NCBI GenBank assembly: GCA_902575375.1
Contig: CACGRD010000010.1
Coordinates: 1-37,955 of the forward strand
DNA: 37,955 bases
Direction: 5' to 3'
Source of the DNA: an uncultured Alphaproteobacteria bacterium
GTDB lineage: Bacteria; Pseudomonadota; Alphaproteobacteria; HIMB59; GCA-002718135
Shown here in pieces: positions 1 to 8,375 of the stretch (the first letter of the stretch is position 1; each line of letters opens with the position of its first letter). The notes below the pieces were generated by a model, which saw only the letters and a list, made by a program, of their open reading frames with translations, did no database searches and was not told the origin of the DNA. A program made the translations under genes and the position numbers.

Positions 1-318
1 TCCATAACCATTAAATTCAAAGCTAATTGATTTTAATTTTTCATTTTCATTATAAAAAATTGGTGCAATATCTCGCATCCAAGAATCATCTAATTTACAT
101 TCTATAATATCTATATTTTTATGATCAGTTTTATTTTGAATTTCATTAATGTCTTCTTTATTTGACAAAACAATAACCTGCTCAGTTTTTGCAATTTCAT
201 TAATTACATTTGCAACTTCATCTCTAGCCTTATTAATAATTTTACCATAAAGATCTTTATTACATGGCCAAGCAATCAAACAATATTGGTGTTCATGCCA
301 TTCAGGAATTAGTTTCAT
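1..318 (-). CDS. Agmatine deiminase / peptidylarginine deiminase family protein, 3' end cut by window edge
   Basis: The first 106 residues of a PAD_porph/AguA-type protein. The N-terminus MKLIPEWHEHQYCLIAWP fits the family's opening (xPxEWxxHxxxxxxWP), and residues near 88-96 read DDSWMRDIAP, the conserved D-x-W-x-R-D-x-x-P substrate-guanidinium motif. The C-terminal part with the catalytic His and Cys is outside the window. Family members hydrolyse agmatine to N-carbamoylputrescine and ammonia, or act on related guanidino compounds. The ATG at 318 leaves only 13 bases to the divergent HD-domain gene, so the two promoters must overlap. Family assignment is firm; the exact substrate is not determinable from this fragment. 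Confidence 0.82.
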   Translation of the reverse strand, partial: MKLIPEWHEHQYCLIAWPCNKDLYGKIINKARDEVANVINEIAKTEQVIVLSNKEDINEIQNKTDHKNIDIIECKLDDSWMRDIAPIFYNENEKLKSISFEFNGYG

Positions 319-331
319 AAAATTTAAAAAT

Positions 332-910
332 ATGTATAATTATTTCATGTCTAAAGATGAAGTAAAATTCACTGAAATGAAACATGGTGATAAAGAGGAT
401 TATGAACTTCTTGCTAATTTTGAAGATAAATTTATTGAAGGTACAGCTGATAGAATAGTAAGAGTGCTAGAAAGTTTAGACAATTCTTTAGGTGGCTATA
501 AAGTATCTAGATTAGAACATTCTCTTCAAACTGCATCAAGAGCGTTACGTGAACAAGCTTCTGAAGAAATGGTGGTAGCCTCCTTATTGCATGATATAGG
601 TGATGAAATTGCACCTCTTAATCATTCTGAACTTGCAGCTGCAGTATTAAAACCTTTTGTGTCTGAAAAAACAAGATGGATTGTAGAACAACACGGTTTG
701 TTTCAAGCCTACTACTATAATCATTATTATGGAAAAGATAGAAATCTAAGAGATAAGTTCATAGGTCATGAATTCTTTAAAGACACTATAGATTTTTGTG
801 AAAGATGGGATCAAGCATCATTTGATCCAAATTATGATACAATTCCTCTAAAAGAATTTGTTCCAATGGTTCAAAGAATATTTAATAGAACACCTTATAG
901 AAATTTATAA
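332..910 (+). CDS. HD-domain protein, possible diiron oxygenase of the PhnZ/TmpB/MIOX type
   Basis: A 192-residue HD-domain protein. Putative metal ligands are H63 (LEHSLQTA), H87-D88 (LLHDIGD), H98 (NHSE), H121 (VEQHGLF) and D160 (CERWDQ). That is a six-ligand set compatible with two irons, as in HD-type mixed-valence diiron oxygenases (PhnZ, TmpB, myo-inositol oxygenase), rather than only a one-metal phosphohydrolase. The 24-residue spacing from H63 to H87 equals the H34-H58 spacing I recall for PhnZ. It converges on the thioesterase of the carnitine module with no spacer. An ATG at 347 (MSKDEV) is an equally possible start and leaves more room for a promoter. Oxygenase function is inference; 'HD-domain protein' is firm. 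Confidence 0.75.
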   Translation: MYNYFMSKDEVKFTEMKHGDKEDYELLANFEDKFIEGTADRIVRVLESLDNSLGGYKVSRLEHSLQTASRALREQASEEMVVASLLHDIGDEIAPLNHSELAAAVLKPFVSEKTRWIVEQHGLFQAYYYNHYYGKDRNLRDKFIGHEFFKDTIDFCERWDQASFDPNYDTIPLKEFVPMVQRIFNRTPYRNL

Positions 911-1378
911 TTATTTTTTTAACTTGTTGATTAGTGTAAGGTTACCTGGATCAAAGTTATTTTTATTTTCTTGAATAAATTTATCTATATCTTTTTGCTT
1001 TTCTAATTCTAATTCAGAAACTTTTCTAATATTTAAATCAACATATAAAGAACAAACCTCTGTTGTTGCTGCTCTGTAACCTTCAAGCTTATGAGTCATT
1101 TCTAATTTGTAAATTAATCTTTTTTGATCCCTATCAAGAAATAACAAATTAATATCTACTTCATCGCCCTCTTTCACTTCTTTGTCATAAGTTGTGTGTG
1201 ACTCTACGGCAAAAGTAGTTTTCTTCTCTGTTTTTGCAGAAGTTTCACCCATATTAAATTTTTGTAAAAGAACTTCCCATCCAGCATCAAAAAGATGAAT
1301 ATAAAATGCTAAATTCATATGACCATTGTAATCTGTCCATTCTTTTTTAACTCTTCCTGAATTTAAATATATCTTCAT
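911..1378 (-). CDS. cdhB: Hotdog-fold acyl-CoA thioesterase, likely betainyl-CoA thioesterase
   Basis: A 155-residue 4HBT-type hotdog protein with the loop WTDYNGHMNLAFYIHLFD near residues 14-31 (D-x-N-G-H-M-N type). In bacterial carnitine catabolism (cdhCAB in Pseudomonas aeruginosa) a thioesterase releases glycine betaine from betainyl-CoA. Here it is divergent from the BKACE and carnitine dehydrogenase genes, separated by only 42 bases, which is the basis for the substrate. The 3' end abuts the stop of the HD-domain gene. Hotdog fold is clear; betainyl-CoA specificity comes from context. Confidence 0.8.
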   Translation of the reverse strand: MKIYLNSGRVKKEWTDYNGHMNLAFYIHLFDAGWEVLLQKFNMGETSAKTEKKTTFAVESHTTYDKEVKEGDEVDINLLFLDRDQKRLIYKLEMTHKLEGYRAATTEVCSLYVDLNIRKVSELELEKQKDIDKFIQENKNNFDPGNLTLINKLKK

Positions 1379-1420
1379 TGTTTTTCTTTATTAATTCAAA
1401 AAATATAGTAGTTTAAAATA

Positions 1421-2311
1421 ATGAATAATGAAGTAATAATTTCGTGTGCCGTTACTGGATCAGGAGATACAGCAGGTAAACATCCTGAATTACCTATAAC
1501 ACCAAAACAAATTGCTGATGCTTCAATTGAAGCTGCCAAAGCGGGTGCAGCAATAGCTCATGTACATGTAAGGGAACCTGATGGCAAACCTTCTAGAAAT
1601 TTAAGTTATTATAAAGAAGTAGCAGATAGAATTCGCTCTTCTGAAACTGATGTAGTTTTAAATTTTACTACAGGTATGGGTGGTGATTTTGAAGTTGGAA
1701 CAGGTAAAGATCCTTTAAATCCAGTGGGAGCAAATACAGATATGATCGATGCATTAAGCAGATTAGAACATGTTGAAGAGTTATTACCTGAAATTTGTAC
1801 TTTAGACTGCGGCTCACTAAATTTTGGTGACTCAAACATGACTTTTATTCATACACCGATACAACTAAGAACTGCAGCAAAAAAAATGCAGGAGCTTGGA
1901 GTGAAACCAGAAATGGAAGCTTTTGAAATGGGTCATTTATGGTTTGCTAACCAACTTTATAAAGAAGGTTTAATTGACGGCCCTCCTTTTTATCAAATAT
2001 GCCTTGGTATACCTTGGGGATCACCAGCAACAACGAGCGCAATGAAAGCAATGGCTGAAATGGTACCTACTGAAGGTATTTGGTCTGGATTTGGAATAGG
2101 AAGATCACAAATGCCGATGGCTGCACAAGCAGTTATTTTAGGAGGAAATGTTCGTGTCGGACTTGAAGACAATCTTTATTTAAAGAAAGGAGTTTTTGCA
2201 TCAAATGCACAGTTAGTTGAAAAAGCAAGATGCATTGTTGAAGATATGGGGGCCTCTATTTTATCCCCTCAACAGACTAGAGAGAAATTAAAACTAAAAA
2301 AACATTTTTAA
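1421..2311 (+). CDS. cdhC: BKACE-family (DUF849) beta-keto acid cleavage enzyme, likely dehydrocarnitine cleavage enzyme
   Basis: A 296-residue protein of the beta-keto acid cleavage enzyme family. Residues 46-51 (AHVHVR) carry the two metal-binding histidines, and [10 protein letters not shown] near 165 carries the conserved glutamate region. The family condenses a beta-keto acid with acetyl-CoA to give acetoacetate and a new acyl-CoA. With 3-dehydrocarnitine the products are betainyl-CoA and acetoacetate. The gene is followed one base later by carnitine dehydrogenase and faces the thioesterase, reproducing the cdh carnitine gene set. Length matches the family. Other BKACE substrates are possible, but the carnitine context is strong. 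Confidence 0.87.
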   Translation: MNNEVIISCAVTGSGDTAGKHPELPITPKQIADASIEAAKAGAAIAHVHVREPDGKPSRNLSYYKEVADRIRSSETDVVLNFTTGMGGDFEVGTGKDPLNPVGANTDMIDALSRLEHVEELLPEICTLDCGSLNFGDSNMTFIHTPIQLRTAAKKMQELGVKPEMEAFEMGHLWFANQLYKEGLIDGPPFYQICLGIPWGSPATTSAMKAMAEMVPTEGIWSGFGIGRSQMPMAAQAVILGGNVRVGLEDNLYLKKGVFASNAQLVEKARCIVEDMGASILSPQQTREKLKLKKHF

Positions 2312-2312
2312 T

Positions 2313-3233
2313 TTGAAAAATACTGCTGTCATTGGAACTGGTGTAATTGGTACAGGCTGGATACTTAGATTTCTCGCTAATGGTATAAAAGTCAAAGCAT
2401 TTGATAAAAATTCTCAGCAATTACATTTTCTAAAAGAAGAAATAACAAGAACAAACTTAATTATAAAAAAATTATATAATACAAAAATCAATTTCAAAAA
2501 TTTGGAAATCGTAGACAGTATTGAAGAAGCAGTAAAAAATGCAGATTTAATTCAGGAAAATGTCCCCGAACGATTAACTTTAAAAAAAGATGTTATAAAA
2601 AATATAAGTAAATATTCACCCTCAAATTCAATAATTGCTTCAAGTTCATCTGGTTTACTTCCATCAGATTTACAATCAAAATGTATTAATCCAGAAAGAT
2701 TAATCATAGCTCATCCATTTAACCCTGTATATATTCTCCCTTTGGTTGAAATTGTAAAAGGTAAAAAAACTACAAATTTATATCTAAATAAAGCAAAAAA
2801 ATTTTATCAAAAAATTAAAATGAAGACATTATTAGTAGAAAAAGAATTACCAGGCTTTTTATCTGATAGATTGCAAGAAGCTTTGTGGAGAGAGGGGTTA
2901 CATATTGTAAATGATGGATATGCTTCAACAAAAGATTTAGATGAAGCAATCACTTATGGCCCTGGTATGAGGTGGGCTCTAATGGGAACTTTTCTTACTT
3001 TTCATCTTTCAGGAGGAGAAATGGGTATGAAACACATGTTAGATCAATTTGGGCCAGCATTAAAACTCCCATGGACTAAACTGAAATCTCCAAAATTGAC
3101 AAAAAAACTTAAAGAAAAAATCATCAAAGGAACAAAAAAACAATCAAATAATCATTCTATAAAAGATTTAAGTAACATAAGAGATAATTTCTTAATAGAT
3201 TTGCTAGAATTAAAGAAAAAATATAAATTATAA
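2313..3233 (+). CDS. cdhA: L-carnitine 3-dehydrogenase (3-hydroxyacyl-CoA dehydrogenase fold)
   Basis: A 306-residue NAD-dependent dehydrogenase. Residues 5-15 (AVIGTGVIGTG) form the Rossmann glycine motif, AHPFNPVYILPLVEIV is the typical 3HCDH substrate-domain motif, and the C-terminal stretches GPGMRWALMGTF and SGGEMGMKH are what I recognise from carnitine dehydrogenases. It oxidises L-carnitine to 3-dehydrocarnitine, the substrate of the preceding BKACE. The start is TTG at 2313, one base after the upstream stop; any ATG would remove the NAD motif, so TTG is chosen. Unlike some relatives there is no fused C-terminal thioesterase, which is instead the separate divergent gene. Confidence 0.88.
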   Translation: MKNTAVIGTGVIGTGWILRFLANGIKVKAFDKNSQQLHFLKEEITRTNLIIKKLYNTKINFKNLEIVDSIEEAVKNADLIQENVPERLTLKKDVIKNISKYSPSNSIIASSSSGLLPSDLQSKCINPERLIIAHPFNPVYILPLVEIVKGKKTTNLYLNKAKKFYQKIKMKTLLVEKELPGFLSDRLQEALWREGLHIVNDGYASTKDLDEAITYGPGMRWALMGTFLTFHLSGGEMGMKHMLDQFGPALKLPWTKLKSPKLTKKLKEKIIKGTKKQSNNHSIKDLSNIRDNFLIDLLELKKKYKL

Positions 3234-3235
3234 TT

Positions 3236-4243
3236 ATGACAATAATCTCAAAATATGTAGCTTTAAAAAATTATATACCAACTGGGTTACCTAAAGAAGA
3301 AGATTTTGAAATTAAATCTAAAACTTTAGAATTAGATGAAACAAATAATATTCATGTTCTTAATTTATGGATATCTGTTGATCCGTATATGAGAGCAAGG
3401 ATGACAGAACGTAAAAATTATAAACCACCCTTTTTACTAGGCGAGGAAATGGAAGGTTATGCAATTGGGTCAGTCCAAAAATCAAAAGATTCACAATTTA
3501 AAGAAGGAGATGTTGTTTTCAGTAATTTTGGAATGAGAGATAACTTCGTTTGCAAAGGCGGTGATTTAAAAAAAATAAAAAATTCCAATCTTCCAGTGCA
3601 AACTTATCTTGGACCTTTAGGAATGACAGGGCAAACTGCATATATTGGTCTTTTTAATCATGGGAATATAAAAAAAGGACAAAGTATTCTTGTATCTTCA
3701 GCAGGTGGAAGTGTTGGTTCAACAGTCTGTCAAATTGCAAAAAATTTAGGATGCAAAGTATATGCTAGTACTGGATCAGATGAAAAAGTTGATTGGTTAA
3801 AAAATGAATTAAATGTTGATGTAGCATTTAATTATAAAAAAATTGATAACCTTGTTGTTCACTTAAAAGAAATTTGTCCTGAAGGATTTGACTTATACTT
3901 TGATAATGTAGGAGGTGATTTTTTAGAGTCTGCAATTTTTCGAATGAAAAATTTTGGAAGAATTATTATTTGTGGAAGAATATCTCAAATGAATTCAACT
4001 TCTGCACCTGCTGGACTAAAAAATATGGCTCACGTATTAGTAAAAAGATTAACTATAAAAGGTTTTTTAATTTTTGATCATGAAAATGATAACGAGCCTT
4101 TTGAAACTGATATGCGAAATTGGCTTTCAGAAGGAAAAATAAAATTTAAAGAAACAATTTATGAAAATATAGAAAATGCTCCTAAAGCATTTATAGATCT
4201 ACTTAATGGTAAAAATTTAGGTAAAATGTTAGTCAAAATTTAA
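3236..4243 (+). CDS. NADP-dependent MDR-family oxidoreductase (CurA / leukotriene B4 12-hydroxydehydrogenase type)
   Basis: A 335-residue zinc-independent medium-chain reductase. VDPYMRARM near residue 50 and GEEMEGYAIG near 70 are hallmarks of the CurA/PTGR group. LGMTGQTAYIGL and VSSAGGSVGS near 140-163 form the NADP-binding segment. Members reduce the C=C bond of enones or enals. It starts three bases after the carnitine dehydrogenase stop and so is probably co-transcribed, but no step of the known carnitine-to-betaine route needs it. It converges on the regulator gene with no spacer. Confidence 0.82.
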   Translation: MTIISKYVALKNYIPTGLPKEEDFEIKSKTLELDETNNIHVLNLWISVDPYMRARMTERKNYKPPFLLGEEMEGYAIGSVQKSKDSQFKEGDVVFSNFGMRDNFVCKGGDLKKIKNSNLPVQTYLGPLGMTGQTAYIGLFNHGNIKKGQSILVSSAGGSVGSTVCQIAKNLGCKVYASTGSDEKVDWLKNELNVDVAFNYKKIDNLVVHLKEICPEGFDLYFDNVGGDFLESAIFRMKNFGRIIICGRISQMNSTSAPAGLKNMAHVLVKRLTIKGFLIFDHENDNEPFETDMRNWLSEGKIKFKETIYENIENAPKAFIDLLNGKNLGKMLVKI

Positions 4244-5683
4244 CTAAATTGTAACGTAGGGCGACGTCCCTCGATATTTTATATCTAATTTAAGTTCTTT
4301 ATCAATTGGAGGAAAAGCTCTTTGCTGACATTCCACTCTAGGGCATATCCTGCAAGAAACTCCAATTGGCATTTGTAATTTTTTATTATTTAGATCAATT
4401 CCTTCAGAATAAATTAGATCTTTAGCGTATTTCATATCACAACCTAGACCAATTGAAACAAAACTTTTAGGCATTCCATGTTTTTCAATTCCTTTCTCAA
4501 AAGCTCTTGCGATACAAAAATATACTCTCCCATCAGGCATCTTAGATATTTGAGGATGAATTTTTCCAGGATTTAAAAATGCAGTATACACATTCCATCT
4601 AGGACAAGAACCTCCATGTCTTGGTATATGAATACCAGATAAAGAAAATCGCTTTGACACATTTCCAGCAATATCTGTTTTTAAAAAATGAAATGGCACT
4701 CCTTCGTTTCCAGGTCTTTGAAGATTTGTTAATCTATGTGTAACTTGTTCAAAACTACAAGCATAATGATGCATCAAAATTTCCACATCATATTTATGTA
4801 ATTTAGCACTCTTTAAAAAATCGTTATAAGGCATCATAAAAGCAGCAGCGTAGTAATTTAATAAAGATAGTTTTAGCAAAGGCTCTACTTCTTCTGACTC
4901 AACATTATTATCTTTAATAACTTTATTGATAACATCATTAGCCTCTAAATAAGCAACTTGTGATGCTAAATGAAAGTTTCTTGATGTGTAAGTTAACATT
5001 TCAGAAAGATAAAAAATCTTTGAATTTTCATCAAATCTTTTTACTATTTTTTCATCTTCGTTTATGGTTACAATTTTAACTTCAATTCCATGTTTTTCTT
5101 TGAGATAAAGTGATAATTTAGATCCAGAACCAATGTTAGGTCCAGTTTCAAGACCTATTTCTTTTCTTAGATTTTCAGAACTTACTTCTAAATCATGAAA
5201 GTAATTTTTATTTTCTTGAAGAATATCTGAAACAATTTCAACAGGTAGTCTTGTTGGTTTTTCAATTTGATTTGCATTGACATCCATCGTTTCAAGTCGA
5301 TTTTGCATATCTTCTTTAAAACTTTTAAAAGAATCATTTATTGTCAGTAATGCTTTAGCTATGTTAGGATTTGAACCAATAAAGTCACTTGTGTCGTGAT
5401 TGGTTATCTTTAAATCATCAAAAATCTCATTGCTTAAAACATCCATTACGTCCGAAAGAAGTCGTTTGCTAGATTCTGTTGAGAAGTCTTTAATTGATAA
5501 ATCTAATTTATCAGCTGCTTTAATTAATAAGGAAAGTGGTATTTTTCTTTTTCCACTTTCAATTAAATTTAAATAACTGGGAGATATGCCAATAGTTTTT
5601 GATAATTCAGCTTGTGAAAAACCTTTGCTTATCCTTTGTTTTTTTAACCTTGGGCCAAAATTTATGTCAGATTCAATATTCAT
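4244..5683 (-). CDS. XRE-family short-chain acyl metabolism regulator (ScfR/RamB/PrpR type, DUF2083)
   Basis: A 479-residue regulator. An N-terminal helix-turn-helix occupies about residues 10-65 (RLKKQRISKGFSQAELSKTI). The middle is the IrrE/ImmA-like segment without an HExxH protease motif (RNFHLASQVAYLEA instead). The C-terminal DUF2083 region ends in a cysteine cluster, CRICPRVECQQRAFPP. Relatives (RamB, PrpR/MccR, ScfR) bind TTTGCAAA-like boxes and control acetate, propionate, glyoxylate or methylcitrate genes in response to acyl-CoA. Here two TTTGTAAA boxes overlap its own start and two more lie at the start of the divergent small gene, suggesting autoregulation. The effector is unknown. 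Confidence 0.88.
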   Translation of the reverse strand: MNIESDINFGPRLKKQRISKGFSQAELSKTIGISPSYLNLIESGKRKIPLSLLIKAADKLDLSIKDFSTESSKRLLSDVMDVLSNEIFDDLKITNHDTSDFIGSNPNIAKALLTINDSFKSFKEDMQNRLETMDVNANQIEKPTRLPVEIVSDILQENKNYFHDLEVSSENLRKEIGLETGPNIGSGSKLSLYLKEKHGIEVKIVTINEDEKIVKRFDENSKIFYLSEMLTYTSRNFHLASQVAYLEANDVINKVIKDNNVESEEVEPLLKLSLLNYYAAAFMMPYNDFLKSAKLHKYDVEILMHHYACSFEQVTHRLTNLQRPGNEGVPFHFLKTDIAGNVSKRFSLSGIHIPRHGGSCPRWNVYTAFLNPGKIHPQISKMPDGRVYFCIARAFEKGIEKHGMPKSFVSIGLGCDMKYAKDLIYSEGIDLNNKKLQMPIGVSCRICPRVECQQRAFPPIDKELKLDIKYRGTSPYVTI

Positions 5684-5791
5684 TTACAAAATTTACAAAA
5701 ATAATAAATTCAAAGTAATTTTCTTTACATTAAAACTAAGAAAAACTCTAGTTTTTTTTTTTTTTATTATGTATTTGTAAAATCTGTAAAT
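5681..5791. promoter_or_regulatory. Divergent regulatory region with two paired TTTGTAAA boxes
   Basis: At the regulator end, TTTACAAA occurs at 5683-5690 and 5692-5699 (TTTGTAAA read on the minus strand), overlapping its ATG. At the other end TTTGTAAA lies at 5774-5781 and a second half, TGTAAA, at 5785-5790, one base before the small gene's ATG. In both pairs the boxes are 9 bases apart and oriented toward the gene they precede. The motif resembles the TTTGCAAA-type sites of RamB-family regulators. A run of 14 T (5752-5765) preceded by AAAAAC/GTTTTT lies between them. Binding is inferred, not shown. Confidence 0.6.
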
Positions 5792-5971
5792 ATGAACAGT
5801 AAATTAACAGAAAATATTAATAACCAAAAAGACAGCCTAGAGCAGAGTTCTATTGAGAAGAAAGTTCTTGAAGGATCTATAGACTCAAATTATGACCTTA
5901 ATCTTGCTGATGGTATCGAAGCATACTATAGCGAAAGATACGGTTGGACTCTTAGAAGAAAAACTATCTAA
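5792..5971 (+). CDS. Small hypothetical protein, 59 residues
   Basis: An intact short frame from ATG 5792 to TAA 5971. It begins MNSKLTENINNQKDSLEQ and ends ADGIEAYYSERYGWTLRRKTI, with an acidic first half and a C-terminus rich in Tyr and Arg. It has no membrane segment or signal peptide. It sits divergent from the ScfR-type regulator, directly behind a pair of TTTGTAAA boxes matching those at the regulator's own start, and converges on the GMC oxidoreductase with a 20-base gap. I do not recognise the family. Codon choice and the non-repetitive C-terminus look like real coding sequence. Confidence 0.55.
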   Translation: MNSKLTENINNQKDSLEQSSIEKKVLEGSIDSNYDLNLADGIEAYYSERYGWTLRRKTI

Positions 5972-5991
5972 TTATATTAGATTTTAATTCT

Positions 5992-7593
5992 CTAACTAAT
6001 GGTACTATTTATTTGGTCGTAAGCTTTTTCAGCAATCATAATAGTCGTTGCATTTAAATTAGCACTAACAATATCTGGCATTACAGAAGCATCAATAACT
6101 CTTAAATTTTGAATTCCATGAACCCTTAAGTTTTGGTCTACAACTGAAGTTTTGTCCTCACCCATTTTATTTGTGCATGATGGATGATACGCAGATTCGG
6201 ATGTATTTTTAATAACTTCATCTAATTCATTTTGATTAGATACATTCTTCCCAGGCCTAATTTCAGTGCCAACATATTCTTTTAGAGCTTTTTGAGACAA
6301 AATTTTTTTAGCAATTCCCACACCTTCTCTCATTTGTTTTAAATCGTCTGCATGCTTAAGATAATTAAATTGTATTTTAGGATCATCTTTATAGTTATTT
6401 GTTTTAATTTTAACAAACCCCTTACTTTTTGGTCTATTTGGACAAACATGAAATTGAAAAGCTTCAAAATTAGGATTTTCTAAACCATGATTAATAACTA
6501 AGTATGGAAAAAAATGAAATTGTAAGTTTGGATGATTATATGATTTGTCAGATTTAACAAACCCTCCTAACTCTAAGTGTGAGTTTGCTAACCTACCTTT
6601 TTTAAACAAAAACCATTTTGATCCTTCAATTACTTGATAGAGAAAATTTGTTGCTAAAGAATGTAATGTTTCATTTTTTTTTGATTTATATTGAATATAC
6701 ATCTCTAAATGATCTTGTAAATTTTCTCCCACCCCAACTAAATTATTAATTACCTCTATTCCCAAGCTTTTAAGATGTTTTTCATTACCTATTCCGGATA
6801 ATTGAAGAATTTTGGGAGAATTAATTGAACCTGCACAAAGTATAACTTCTTTATTGGCTAAATAATTATTGGTTATATTTTTTTTAATCGTTTCAACACC
6901 AATTGCAGTTTTATTTTTAAAAAGAATTTTTTTAACATCAATATTATTTATTATTCTTAGATTTTTTCTATTTTGGATTGGCTCTAAATATGCTTTAGCA
7001 ACACTTTGTCTGACACCGTTGTTTATTGTTACATCAAAAGTTCCAAAACCTTCATTATCAATATTATTAGAGTCATTAAATATTTTATATCCAGCTTCTT
7101 GTGCAGCTTCTAAAACTTTTTTAAATAAAGGATATTTTTTATCTATGTTTGATTTATTTACTTTTAATGGTCCCTCTTTACCTCTTTCATTACTATTATG
7201 AGACCAAGTTTCTAATTTTTTAAAAAAAGGTACAACTTTTTCATATGACCAATCAGTTAATCCACTTGAAGACCATCTATCAAAATCTTCTTTATGACCT
7301 CTAGCAAAAACCATGCCGTTATGTGAAGAACATCCTCCAATCATTTTACCTCTTGGACAATATAAAGATCTATTATTTAAAAATGGCTCAGGCTCAGTAT
7401 AATATTTCCAATTATACTTGGGGTCATGCATTGCATATAGAAGTGCACTTGGCATATCAACCTTCCATGTTTTACTGGATGGTCCAGCTTCTAATAAAAT
7501 TACAGAATTCTTTGATTGTGAAGACAATCTGTTAGCTAAAACACAACCTGCTGAACCTGCTCCAACAATGATGTAGTCAGCGTTATTATCCAC
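5992..7593 (-). CDS. GMC-family FAD oxidoreductase, choline-dehydrogenase-like
   Basis: A 533-residue GMC flavoprotein. Residues 6-18 (YIIVGAGSAGCVL) bind the FAD ADP moiety, PRGKMIGGCSSHNGMVFARG near 84-103 is GMC signature 1, and AYHPSCTNKMGE near 468 contains the active-site histidine in a context very like BetA. DASVMPDIVSANLNATTIM closes the FAD site. Such enzymes oxidise an alcohol to an aldehyde, passing electrons to the respiratory chain. The start is GTG at 7593, sharing one base with the SDR stop, so translation is probably coupled. As last gene of the ABC importer operon, its substrate is probably related to the imported compound. Confidence 0.85.
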   Translation of the reverse strand: MDNNADYIIVGAGSAGCVLANRLSSQSKNSVILLEAGPSSKTWKVDMPSALLYAMHDPKYNWKYYTEPEPFLNNRSLYCPRGKMIGGCSSHNGMVFARGHKEDFDRWSSSGLTDWSYEKVVPFFKKLETWSHNSNERGKEGPLKVNKSNIDKKYPLFKKVLEAAQEAGYKIFNDSNNIDNEGFGTFDVTINNGVRQSVAKAYLEPIQNRKNLRIINNIDVKKILFKNKTAIGVETIKKNITNNYLANKEVILCAGSINSPKILQLSGIGNEKHLKSLGIEVINNLVGVGENLQDHLEMYIQYKSKKNETLHSLATNFLYQVIEGSKWFLFKKGRLANSHLELGGFVKSDKSYNHPNLQFHFFPYLVINHGLENPNFEAFQFHVCPNRPKSKGFVKIKTNNYKDDPKIQFNYLKHADDLKQMREGVGIAKKILSQKALKEYVGTEIRPGKNVSNQNELDEVIKNTSESAYHPSCTNKMGEDKTSVVDQNLRVHGIQNLRVIDASVMPDIVSANLNATTIMIAEKAYDQINSTIS

Positions 7594-8375
7594 TAATTCA
7601 TTCTTTCAGTATTTCCATCAACAGTCATGATTTGACCAGATATATTTTCTGAGGCATCACTTAATAAAAATAAAGCCATTGATGCAATATCTTCTTTTTC
7701 TACAAATGTGTTTAATGAAACCATTGACTCTAATTCTTTTCTTACTTTATTGCTTGTTGATTTAATTAATTTAGCTTTTGCATTTATTACTCTGTCCATT
7801 CTATCACCATTCACTGAACCTGGACAAATTGCATTTACTCGTATTTTAAATTTTCCTAATTCAACAGCTAATGTTTTAGTTAATCCAATTATTGCCCATT
7901 TACTAGATGTGTAAGGAGATCTTTGAGCATAACCAAACAAACCAGCAGTTGAAGATAAATTGATAATTGATGCTTTTTTAGTTTTTTTTAAGAATGGTAT
8001 AGCAAATTTGGTAAAGTAAAAATGTGAACTAAGATTTGTTTTGATTGTTTGATCCCATTCATCAATTGAAATATTCTGAAGATATTTTGTAGGTCCTGCA
8101 ATACCAATATTATTTATTAATCCATCTATTTTTTTTAACTTATTTAGTGAAGTAAAATATTCTTTTATATCTTTTGGATTTGTACAGTCTAAGTGTTGAG
8201 CAAATATTTTATTACGATATTTTTTATTTGAATTTATTTTATCAATTTTTGATTTATTTAAATCAGATAAATGTACCTTACCACCTGAATTAATTATCTT
8301 ATTTGCTATAGCAAAACCTAAACCATCTGCGCCAGCAGATATAACATAATTTTTTTTACTCAGATTGATTTTCAT
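7593..8375 (-). CDS. Short-chain dehydrogenase/reductase (SDR)
   Basis: A 260-residue classical SDR. The cofactor loop reads SAGADGLGFAIA instead of the usual TGxxxGIG, NNIGIAG is the NNAG equivalent, the catalytic serine lies in NLSSTAG and the Tyr/Lys pair in YTSSK. AICPGSVNGDRMDRV and the C-terminal SGQIMTVDGN are standard. It probably oxidises a secondary alcohol or reduces a ketone with NAD(H), but the substrate cannot be read from sequence. It lies between the small CBS-like gene (adjacent) and the GMC gene (one-base overlap) in the importer operon. Confidence 0.85.
   Translation of the reverse strand: MKINLSKKNYVISAGADGLGFAIANKIINSGGKVHLSDLNKSKIDKINSNKKYRNKIFAQHLDCTNPKDIKEYFTSLNKLKKIDGLINNIGIAGPTKYLQNISIDEWDQTIKTNLSSHFYFTKFAIPFLKKTKKASIINLSSTAGLFGYAQRSPYTSSKWAIIGLTKTLAVELGKFKIRVNAICPGSVNGDRMDRVINAKAKLIKSTSNKVRKELESMVSLNTFVEKEDIASMALFLLSDASENISGQIMTVDGNTERMN

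Noticed and set aside
1609-1839. Minus-strand frame inside the BKACE gene
   Set aside because: Antisense shadow of a strongly conserved enzyme, with no features of its own.
5741-5765. AAAAAC-TCTA-GTTTTT followed by 14 T as an intrinsic terminator
   Set aside because: The stem has almost no GC, and it lies between divergent genes where a terminator has no obvious job; kept only as a note in the regulatory region.
5586-5780. Plus-strand frame across the regulator start and T-run
   Set aside because: It is antisense to the regulator's helix-turn-helix region and ends in a low-complexity T-tract; no sign of coding.
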